From contig QHSI01000102.1 in the NCBI GenBank assembly GCA_003221515.1, positions 1 through 59,000 of the forward strand: a stretch of DNA of 59,000 nucleotides, given 5' to 3'. A model generated the notes under the pieces. That model did not search any database. It had not been told where the DNA came from and was given only the letters and a program-made list of their open reading frames with translations. The stretch is from Candidatus Rokuibacteriota bacterium (GTDB lineage: Bacteria; Methylomirabilota; Methylomirabilia; Rokubacteriales; CSP1-6). Of this stretch, positions 17,504-24,624 are shown one piece after another. How positions within the stretch are numbered: position 1 is the stretch's first letter; every line of letters begins with the position of its first letter. Made by a program: the position numbers and the translations under genes.

Positions 17504-17998
17504 ATGAAGGTCGAGCTGCGCAAGGCTCGCGCGAAAGACGTGCCGGCGCTGAGGCGGCTGATGCAGCTCTATCTCTACGACTTCGCCGCCATCGACGGGT
17601 GGACCATCCGCGCCGACGGCCTCTATGGCAACGACGCGATCATCGAGAACTACTGGACCGACCCCAAGCGGACGTCCTTCCTGGTCTACGTCGACGGCGC
17701 GCTCGCGGGTTTCGTGCTGGTCCGCGACGGCGCTCGCTTCGCCGGCGCGGGCACGCGCGAGATCAGCGAGTTCTTCGTCCTGCGCCGCCATCGCCGGCAG
17801 GGCGTCGGCGGCGAGGTCGCGCGGTGCGTCTTCGACATGTTCCCGGGCAAATGGGAACTGACACAGATCACCAGCAACGTCGCGGCCCAGGTGTTCTGGC
17901 GGCAGGTGATCGCCGCCTACACCGGCGGTCGCTACCTGGAGCAGCCGCGCCCCGACGGCCAGGGCACGATGCACCGGTTCGACAACGCGCGCCGCTGA
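17504..17998 (+). CDS. GNAT family N-acetyltransferase
   Basis: 164-aa acetyltransferase of the GCN5 fold: early strand VELRKARAKDVPALRRLMQL, YVDGALAGFVLV, and the acetyl-CoA site EFFVLRRHRRQGVGGEVARC (R-x-x-R-x-G-x-G variant, about residues 88-107), then the distal VFWRQVIAAYTGGRY. Relatives of this layout are often annotated as predicted acetyltransferases of unknown substrate. Start ATG 17504 is on the opposite strand from the btpA-like gene with very little intergenic space. Confidence 0.82.
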   Translation: MKVELRKARAKDVPALRRLMQLYLYDFAAIDGWTIRADGLYGNDAIIENYWTDPKRTSFLVYVDGALAGFVLVRDGARFAGAGTREISEFFVLRRHRRQGVGGEVARCVFDMFPGKWELTQITSNVAAQVFWRQVIAAYTGGRYLEQPRPDGQGTMHRFDNARR

Positions 17999-18110
17999 TC
18001 GGACGACGCCGGCGCCCCGTTTGTCAGTCCCCTGCGTGTCGGCTATAGTCGCGTCGGTCAATGGCGACGCCGTTTCCGGTCACGGCCGTGACGCCCCCCT
18101 GAAGACCGTG

Positions 18111-18157
18111 GTGCGCGCCGCAAGCCGTCGCGGGGCTGGGGCCCCGCCGGCTTCAAC
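18111..18157 (+). repeat. REP-like hairpin repeat, family B (single copy)
   Basis: GTGCGCGCCGCA followed by the palindrome GCGGGGC-TGGG-GCCCCGC is nearly identical to the two tandem copies at 42942-43067. Here it lies in a 190-base gap between two converging genes (17998 and 18189), consistent with a transcription-terminating hairpin or a dispersed REP element. The rest of the gap shows no gene. Confidence 0.7.
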
Positions 18158-18188
18158 GGCACATGAACCGGATCGTCGCGGTCGCTTT

Positions 18189-18797
18189 CTACTTCTTCGA
18201 TCTGGACCACGCCGCGAGCCAGTCGGCGACGCGACGCTCGGCCTCGGCGCGCTGCTCAGGTGTCAGCACCGACTCCTGCGCTTTGCGGCAGCCGGGCTTG
18301 TCCTTGATCGCCCACTCGTTGCACTCGATGTGCCGGCTGCACGCCCCGCTCGCGGTCCCACGCGCGTGGGCGAGCCGCAACCACGTATATCCCTCGACAG
18401 GATCAGGCGCCGACACTTTGCGCTCGGCATGCAGGCAGCCGAGGCTGTACATGGGCAGGGGATCGCCCGTCTCCGTCGCCTTCAGGTAGTACGCCGCGGC
18501 CCGGTCTGGATCTCTCGGAACGTCGCGGCCCTCGGCGTACATGGTGCCGAGCCAGAACCAGCCGCGCTCGCCGGCGCGCTCGTACCAGTACACCGCCTTC
18601 TCGGGATCGCGCTCGGTGCCGATTCCGACCCGGTAGAAGTAAGCAACTCGGGCGGCGGCACCCTGATCGCCTTCTTCGGCCCTGCGGTGAGTCTCGTGGA
18701 ACGTCTTGACGCTGCGGTCGTAGTCCAGCTCGGCACAGGCGGAGAGCGTCGCCAGCGCCGCCGCTGCGAGCACGAGGCGGGTTCCAACGCTTCGCAT
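18189..18797 (-). CDS. Sel1-repeat lipoprotein
   Basis: 202-aa lipoprotein: signal MRSVGTRLVLAAAALATL ending in lipobox LSAC, then Sel1-like alpha/alpha repeats (AAARVAYFYRVGIGTERDPE, KAVYWYERAGERG, FWLGTMYAEGRDVPRDPDRA, AAYYLKATETGDPLPMYSLG). The C-terminal third is a charged helical tail with two further Cys in GACSRHIECNEWA. Its ATG lies one base after the TGA of the RHS protein, so the two are translationally coupled. Sel1-repeat periplasmic lipoproteins serve as immunity proteins for some T6SS phospholipase effectors (Tli5 type), which makes an accessory or immunity role for the RHS protein plausible but unproven. Confidence 0.85.
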   Translation of the reverse strand: MRSVGTRLVLAAAALATLSACAELDYDRSVKTFHETHRRAEEGDQGAAARVAYFYRVGIGTERDPEKAVYWYERAGERGWFWLGTMYAEGRDVPRDPDRAAAYYLKATETGDPLPMYSLGCLHAERKVSAPDPVEGYTWLRLAHARGTASGACSRHIECNEWAIKDKPGCRKAQESVLTPEQRAEAERRVADWLAAWSRSKK

Positions 18798-18798
18798 G

Positions 18799-21700
18799 TC
18801 AACGACCCGCCGTCTCCGTGGTCGGCATACCCGGTAACAAGGCGCCATAGGACAGGGCGGCGGAGGGAAAGACCGTCGGCACGAGCAGCGCGTTGGACGC
18901 GATCGACGGGACACCCACCAGCTCCAACCGGACCATGAGCATGTCGTGGAACCCGGCCGTCGAGTTGATACCGGGGATCCGGTTCAGCACACGCGAGAGC
19001 AGCGAGCCCTCGGACAGCGCCGTCGAGCCCGGCGTCGCCGTGGCGAACAGCACATTGTTGGTGCCCTGTTGTGGCACGCCGAGCGCGTCCTTCGGCACCG
19101 TCGGGCCGCCCGGCAGGAGCGTCGCATCGTAGTCGACCAGACCGTAGTATGCCGACTGCAGCGCGACGGACGTCGCCGCCGCGACGGCCGACGCCAGGAG
19201 AATCGACTGGAGGTTGCCGCGGCCGCCGGCGTATCCGGTGGCGATGCCCTGACCGGCGCCCTCCACCGCCCAGCGCCCGGCGTTGACCGACCAGCCACCG
19301 TCGGGGAGCGCGGTTACCAGGTACTCTCCGAGGTAGCCGGTGGCCGCGCCCGCCGCACCGCCGACCACGACGCCGGTCAAGATATCACCGCCGTCTCGCG
19401 CCGCGGAATAGAGACCGCCGACTTCGCCCACCAGAGCGCCGACCGCGACGCCGCAGCCGCCGCAGTAGAAGGTGGCGACCGCGGTGCCCGCGATGATCGC
19501 GGCGGCCAGCGTATGACGGCCGGTCTCGGTCGCCGAGAGCATCGCAACACCCGCCACCTGCGACTCGGGCAGTGGCATCACCATGAGATTGAGGCCCAGC
19601 ATCGAGGACAGGAGCTCGTTGCCGCGGGCCCACTTCCGGATCGCTCGCCACAGCTGCTCGAAGAAGAAGCCGCTGGGATCGACCAGGTTGACCGGATTGT
19701 TCACGACGTAGCTGTAGCGGTTCAGCGCTTGAGGATTGCCCGGCGCCGGGACGAACGGGTCGGCGCTCACGAACCGGCCCAGCACGGCATCGTGATACCG
19801 GCCGCCGTAGTAGTAGAGCCCGGTCTCGGGATCGAGCTCCTTGCCCGTGAAACGGTGGGTGAGGTCGGCGTCGCCCTCGGCGCGCGACACCTGGCCCCAC
19901 GGATCGTACTCGACGAGCTGCACCGGCGCGCCCGATCCGTCGGTGACGACGTTGACCCCGCCGAGGTGGTCGTTGTGGTAGTAGAACGTGGCGCCGGTCG
20001 ACCTCTTGGCCACGCCGCCCACGTACTTGGTGACGACGCCGTACGGGTCGATCTCGTAGTCGGGGAACGGATAGCGCGTCACGCCGGCGGACGTCGCCTT
20101 CCGTACGCGGACGCCGTTGGGGTCGTAGGCGAAGGTGACGCTGGTCCCGCCGCCGACGGTCACGGCGCTCAGCCGGTTGTCCGGATCCCAGACGAGTGCC
20201 CGCCCGCCGCCGGTCACCATGTTGCCGTTGGCGTCGTACGTGTAGGCGAGCCCGTCGGTGCGGCTCGTCACCGCCGACGGGTGCAGTGGGTCGCCGTAGG
20301 TGTAGAGAACGCCCGCCTTCTCGACGAGGTTCCCGATGGCGTCGTAGTGATAGCTCTGGCTCACGTGCGCGCCGCCGCCGCCGAATCCGCCGCTCGCCGA
20401 CGTCAGCCGGTTCAGCGCGTCGTAGGTAAACGTGCGGCTGCCGGTGAAGAGCGCGTCCTGGATCTGCGTGACGTTGCCGGCGGCGTCAGAGGCGTAGGCC
20501 AGGCTCTGCAGCGGGCCGGCGGCGCCAGCAGTCGTCCGGCCGGTGAGTCGGAAGTTGGTGGGGTGATAGGTCCACGTCGAGGTCACGCCGTTGGCGTGCC
20601 GCAGCTCGGTCTGCTGGCCGCGCGCGTTGTAGGCGATGCTCGAGACCCAGCCGGGGATGGCGGCAAGCCAGCCGGCCTCGTTGAACGAGTAGGGGACGAC
20701 CTCGCCGTCGGGAAACGTCCGCATCACCACCTGGCCGAGCGCGTTGTAGCCCAGGAACATCGTGTAGGTCGTCGCGTCCAGCCGACGGCGGAGCTCGACC
20801 ACGCGCCCCATGGCGTCGTAGCCGAACGTCGTCAATGTGCTCGCGTCGGCAACCTGGGTGACGCGGCCTGTGCCATTGGCGACGGCCGGATCGTCGTACG
20901 TCCACTGGACCTCCGCCAGACCCGGATGAGTCCGGGTCAGGCGGCGGCCAAGGAGATCGTAGGTGAACGTCAGGGTCTGGTGCCTGGCGTCGGTCTGACC
21001 GATGAGATTGCCCCCGAGATCGTAGCTGTACGTCGTGGTCCCCACGTTGGGGTCGGACGTGGCGATCCGGCGCCCGACGAGATCGTACGTCAGGTTCGTG
21101 ACGTGACCGAGCGCGTTCGTCACGCGTACGAGGGCGCCGGCGCCGTCGTAGGCGTAGGTCGTCGCGTTGGTCTCGAGACCGTTCACTTCCTCGACGCGCG
21201 TGAGGCGCCCGTGGACGTCGAAGAGCCGCCGCTTGACGTTGCCGCGCTGATCCGTCAGCACCACGAGCCCGGGCGCATAGGCCGATCTCACGCTGGTCCC
21301 GTCGGCGGCCAGCGCCTGAGTCTGCCGACTGCGCGCGTCGTAGGTGAACCGGGTCACCGCCGCGGACTCCGTCGTGAGGTGCGGGGCCGATTGCGCGGTG
21401 ATCAGCCCGCGCGCGTCGTAGGTCGCCTCGCTCTGGATGATCTGGGTTCCGGGGCCCGACGATTGGATGAGATACGCGCGTCCGAGACCGTCAAAGTAGC
21501 TGTCGCTCCAGATGGCGTAGGACGTGCCGTGGACCGTCGTCCGGTACGTGCGGATGCGCTGGGCCGCCGGGTTGCCGAAGTCGAGGTAGACGCGCCGCTC
21601 GGAGCCGAAGAGCGAGGCACCATCCAGCGGGCCGGTGATCTTGGCCAGGCGACCGAACGCGTCGTACACGTAGGTCGTCGTTCGATCGTTCGGATCCGTC

Positions 21701-24198
21701 TCGCCGATGCGCTCGCCCCAACGCGCATCGTAGGCGAGCGTGGTCGCGTGCCCGAGGCACGAGGTCACCCGGGCCGGGTAGACCTGGCTGGAGCTCTCGT
21801 AGGTGATGGTCGTCGTGCAGCCGCGGGGATCGGTGATCGCGATGCGGTTGCCGTAGCCGTCGTAGGCCGACGTGACGGCGGGGTTGCCCGCGCTTCCCTG
21901 GCCGCCGGCGAGTCGGCTCTCGTCGCGCGTCAGCAGGCCGCGCGAGCCGAGCAAGCCCCAGCCGAGCCCGTCGTAGGCAAGCCAGCGCTCGCGTAGCGTC
22001 GCGCCCGCGGCGTCGTAGAGCGCGAAGCGATTCGGCCGGTGGATCCAGGTGGCCGGATCCACGACCCAGTCCGTGCGCTCGTCGATCTCGTCGCCGCTCC
22101 GGGCGACGTCCCCCCAGCGATAGAGGCGCGTCGGATTGCCGTAGGCGTCGTACTCGAAGCTCTGGCGCGCGGTCCGGCACGACGATCCGGTATCGTCGCA
22201 CGTCGCGACGTCGGTCTGGACCAGCCTCGCGTGCGACACGCCCGGGTACGGACTGGCCGTCGCCCACGTGTTCGTCGTCTCGGCCAGAAGGCTGCCGTTG
22301 CTGTGGCGTGTCTGGCTGTGGTAGGGCCGGCCCTTCAGGAGGTCGTCCTGGTTGAACCACGTGTCCGTGGAGTGGCCGAGGGGATCGACCGCGCGAACCG
22401 AGTGATGTCCTCGGAAGTCCTTGCCGTCGGGGCTCAGGCCGAATCCGATGTAGCTGAAGGTGCGCGTCGCCGCCGTCCCGCGCCCGTCGCCGAGACTGCG
22501 GCTCGTCACGCGATAGCGATCCGTCCTGCCGACGTGGGCGTAGCCGGCGAGCGTCGACAACCCCCACGGATCCGGCGTCCACGCGAGCGCCCAATCCAGG
22601 CAGGTCAGCGCGTTGCCATATTCGTCCGTCATCGGCCGGTAGCATGCCTCGTAGAGCGGTCGGGTCCCGATGGGATTGGCGGTGCCCGCGTAGCCGCGAA
22701 AGTTGGAGAAGCCCCAGGGGTCCGGTGACGTGCGGCCGCCCATCAGCTGGCAGCCCACGACCGTGCCCCACTCGTCCATCGACGGCCCCAGGCAGCCGTG
22801 ATAGAGCGCCTGCGGCCCCAGGATGTCCGTCGTGGTCACGTAGCCGCCGCCCGTCGAGAAGCCGTAGGGGTCCGGGTACCACAGGGCCCCCCACACCGAG
22901 CAGCCGATCACCCGCGGAAACTCGTCGCTGCTCATGAGCGGCAGCAGACAGCCGTTGTAGAGGACGGCGGTCGCCGCCACGCGCTCGTACGTGAAGGACA
23001 CGGTGCCGCCGATGCCGTTGCTCGCGGTGCTGAGCCGGCCCTCGGTGTACGCGAAGCCGAGCGGCGGCAGCGTGGAGGCGCCGTCGGATCCGTAGAGCGT
23101 GATCGTCTTCAGCGTGAGGTCGCCGGTCGCCCCGCCGCCCCAGCTATGGCCCGGCGCGCGATCGATGGAGTAGTCGGAGGCGAGGACGTACCGCCGGACC
23201 AGACTCCCGCCGACCCGGACCTCGATGGTCTCGAGGCGGTTCTTCTCGAAGAAGGAGAGGATGGTGGACGCGCTGGTGTCGGTCCAGTCGGCGCGTGGCG
23301 TCCAGCCGAACGTGACCTGCCGAGGGGCGCCGATCGTCGACCCATCCGCATGGGCCCACGTGACCGTCGCCGGATACACCGCTTGATCATAGGAGTTCCC
23401 GGTCGAGGCGATCGTGCCGGTCTGCTTCGTGTACGCGTACTGCACCGCGACACCGCTAGGAGTCGTCACCCGGTCCAGGAGGTACCGATAGGTGATCGCG
23501 GTCACGAGGTCGGTCCCGCGGGTCACGGCCTTGCCGTCGGCGGTGTAGCCGAAGCGGTGCTGGATGCCGTCCTTGGTCGTGAGCACCCAGTAGTCGTCCG
23601 GCTCCGTGAAGTACTGGATCTTGAGAAACGCTTCGTCCTTCGTGTGATAGAGGCGTTGCGCGCCGTCGACCAGCACGAGATCGTGGACACCACCCCCGAA
23701 CACGAGCTTGAACGTGTCGTCGCTCGTGGCCGTGGAGTTCTTGATGTCGCGCAGGATGAAGCCGCCGACGTCGAGGAGCCAGCCGAGCCCGGCCGATTGC
23801 GCCTGGTCACGCTCGCCGAGCTCGTCGACCGCGCCGCTGCTGTAGCGCAGGGCGATCTTCGGTGCGACACCCGCGGCGCCGGCCGGGACCACGATGGGGA
23901 TCTCGGCGGTCGCGGCGCCGGTGAACAGATCGTTCTGGAACGCGTCGACGCTGAAGGTCCCCGGCGTTGTGCCGGCGGTCTCCGCCGCTGCGGTCATCGT
24001 GCTCGCGCGATCATCAATCGGCGACTTGGGTCTTCCGGCCCGCGACGTCGACTCCGGCGCGATCTTGGCGATCGGCGGCGGTTGATCCGACGACGGCGCG
24101 ATGGACACGACCAGGTCGTCGCTCGCGGCGCGTGACGACGCGAACGAGCACGCCACGAGAACGAGCACGATTCCACACGTGCGCACGAGGGCTCGCAT
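18799..24198 (-). CDS. Large exported YD/RHS-repeat protein with SpvB-like N-terminus and variable C-terminal domain
   Basis: 1799-aa protein. The signal peptide (MRALVRTCGIVLVLVACSFA) could be cut after SSRA or at a lipobox-like LVAC. Residues about 80-400 resemble the SpvB/TcdB toxin-complex N-terminus (LFTGAATAEIPIVVPAGAAG, ALRYSSGAV, GWLLDVGGF). About 411-552 hold three Cys-containing tandem repeats, then many YD repeats (TYDALNRLTS, AYDGAGALVR types) to the RHS core YYYGGRYHDAVLGRFVSADP and NPVNLVDPSG near 1507. The last 290 residues are a Gly/Ala-rich hydrophobic region plus a tail PGINSTAGFHDMLMV..VPTVFPSAALSYGALLP, reminiscent of tails seen on other RHS proteins. No known toxin catalytic motif was seen. 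It lies directly downstream of the type II secretion operon and is coupled to a Sel1 lipoprotein. Confidence 0.88.
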   Translation of the reverse strand: MRALVRTCGIVLVLVACSFASSRAASDDLVVSIAPSSDQPPPIAKIAPESTSRAGRPKSPIDDRASTMTAAAETAGTTPGTFSVDAFQNDLFTGAATAEIPIVVPAGAAGVAPKIALRYSSGAVDELGERDQAQSAGLGWLLDVGGFILRDIKNSTATSDDTFKLVFGGGVHDLVLVDGAQRLYHTKDEAFLKIQYFTEPDDYWVLTTKDGIQHRFGYTADGKAVTRGTDLVTAITYRYLLDRVTTPSGVAVQYAYTKQTGTIASTGNSYDQAVYPATVTWAHADGSTIGAPRQVTFGWTPRADWTDTSASTILSFFEKNRLETIEVRVGGSLVRRYVLASDYSIDRAPGHSWGGGATGDLTLKTITLYGSDGASTLPPLGFAYTEGRLSTASNGIGGTVSFTYERVAATAVLYNGCLLPLMSSDEFPRVIGCSVWGALWYPDPYGFSTGGGYVTTTDILGPQALYHGCLGPSMDEWGTVVGCQLMGGRTSPDPWGFSNFRGYAGTANPIGTRPLYEACYRPMTDEYGNALTCLDWALAWTPDPWGLSTLAGYAHVGRTDRYRVTSRSLGDGRGTAATRTFSYIGFGLSPDGKDFRGHHSVRAVDPLGHSTDTWFNQDDLLKGRPYHSQTRHSNGSLLAETTNTWATASPYPGVSHARLVQTDVATCDDTGSSCRTARQSFEYDAYGNPTRLYRWGDVARSGDEIDERTDWVVDPATWIHRPNRFALYDAAGATLRERWLAYDGLGWGLLGSRGLLTRDESRLAGGQGSAGNPAVTSAYDGYGNRIAITDPRGCTTTITYESSSQVYPARVTSCLGHATTLAYDARWGERIGETDPNDRTTTYVYDAFGRLAKITGPLDGASLFGSERRVYLDFGNPAAQRIRTYRTTVHGTSYAIWSDSYFDGLGRAYLIQSSGPGTQIIQSEATYDARGLITAQSAPHLTTESAAVTRFTYDARSRQTQALAADGTSVRSAYAPGLVVLTDQRGNVKRRLFDVHGRLTRVEEVNGLETNATTYAYDGAGALVRVTNALGHVTNLTYDLVGRRIATSDPNVGTTTYSYDLGGNLIGQTDARHQTLTFTYDLLGRRLTRTHPGLAEVQWTYDDPAVANGTGRVTQVADASTLTTFGYDAMGRVVELRRRLDATTYTMFLGYNALGQVVMRTFPDGEVVPYSFNEAGWLAAIPGWVSSIAYNARGQQTELRHANGVTSTWTYHPTNFRLTGRTTAGAAGPLQSLAYASDAAGNVTQIQDALFTGSRTFTYDALNRLTSASGGFGGGGAHVSQSYHYDAIGNLVEKAGVLYTYGDPLHPSAVTSRTDGLAYTYDANGNMVTGGGRALVWDPDNRLSAVTVGGGTSVTFAYDPNGVRVRKATSAGVTRYPFPDYEIDPYGVVTKYVGGVAKRSTGATFYYHNDHLGGVNVVTDGSGAPVQLVEYDPWGQVSRAEGDADLTHRFTGKELDPETGLYYYGGRYHDAVLGRFVSADPFVPAPGNPQALNRYSYVVNNPVNLVDPSGFFFEQLWRAIRKWARGNELLSSMLGLNLMVMPLPESQVAGVAMLSATETGRHTLAAAIIAGTAVATFYCGGCGVAVGALVGEVGGLYSAARDGGDILTGVVVGGAAGAATGYLGEYLVTALPDGGWSVNAGRWAVEGAGQGIATGYAGGRGNLQSILLASAVAAATSVALQSAYYGLVDYDATLLPGGPTVPKDALGVPQQGTNNVLFATATPGSTALSEGSLLSRVLNRIPGINSTAGFHDMLMVRLELVGVPSIASNALLVPTVFPSAALSYGALLPGMPTTETAGR

Positions 24199-24458
24199 CG
24201 CATCTCCCTCCGGGTCGCGCCGCGCTTGCCGCGCGCGGCGGCCTCTGTGCGCGGTCTCAAGTACAAGAAGTGAGCCAGAGGAAATCGAACCGAGCGGACG
24301 CGGATCGCGCGTGTCTAGACGCGTGGGATCGAGACGACGCGGCGAAGAGACTGCAACAAGCTCAGTGCACGCTGCCCAATGCGGCCGTTGCGACACGTCT
24401 TGGGCAGGTCCGCATTCTCACGCCAGATCGAGGAGGCCCGCGAGGACGCCAACGGGAA
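24199..24458. other. Leader and upstream region of the RHS gene; no gene seen
   Basis: This gap holds the RHS ribosome binding site (GGAGGGAGATGCG directly before its ATG on the reverse strand) and presumably its promoter. No frame shows a start, RBS and recognisable protein. It runs directly into the tandem hairpin block at 24459. Confidence 0.4.
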
Positions 24459-24509
24459 ATCGAGCAGCGTCACGGCTACGCCGGGGCGCGTGCGAGCGCC
24501 GGGGGGCTT

Positions 24510-24531
24510 GGGGGGCCCTTCGAGGCCCCCG
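24510..24531. terminator. Family A hairpin, copy 1
   Basis: GGGGGGCC, loop CTTCGA, GGCCCCCG: a near-perfect G/C stem over a TTCG-type loop, the first copy in the tandem duplication. No T tract follows on either strand. Probably a redundant terminator copy upstream of the RHS gene. Confidence 0.5.
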
Positions 24532-24596
24532 GGGACGCCGAGCAACATCGAGGAGCGCCACGGCTACGCCGAGGCGATCCGAGCGTTGGGGGGCTT

Positions 24597-24618
24597 GGGG
24601 GGCCCTTCGAGGCCCCCC
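24597..24618 (-). terminator. Family A hairpin just after gspD, probable terminator of the secretion operon
   Basis: Perfect 8-bp stem GGGGGGCC/GGCCCCCC with loop CTTCGA, starting seven bases after the gspD stop codon on the reverse strand. The same hairpin occurs at 50009-50030 between two converging genes, so its placement directly downstream of stop codons is recurrent. There is no T tract, so termination would rely on the very stable stem or on Rho. Confidence 0.6.
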
Positions 24619-24624
24619 ATGAAA

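Larger units (their letters stand above)
24459..24620. repeat. Tandem 88-bp duplication carrying the family A hairpin
   Basis: Unit 1 begins ATCGAGCAGCGTCACGGCTA at 24459 and unit 2 begins ATCGAGGAGCGCCACGGCTA at 24547, an 88-base period. Each unit ends with a GGGGGGCTT run and the hairpin described at 24510 and 24597. A degenerate third start (ATCGAGGAG, 24427) hints at an older copy. It does not code for a recognisable protein. Confidence 0.75.

Noticed and set aside
18946..21996. 1016-aa ORF antisense to the RHS gene
   Set aside because: Low-complexity translation; the reverse strand encodes clear YD repeats and an RHS core over the same span.
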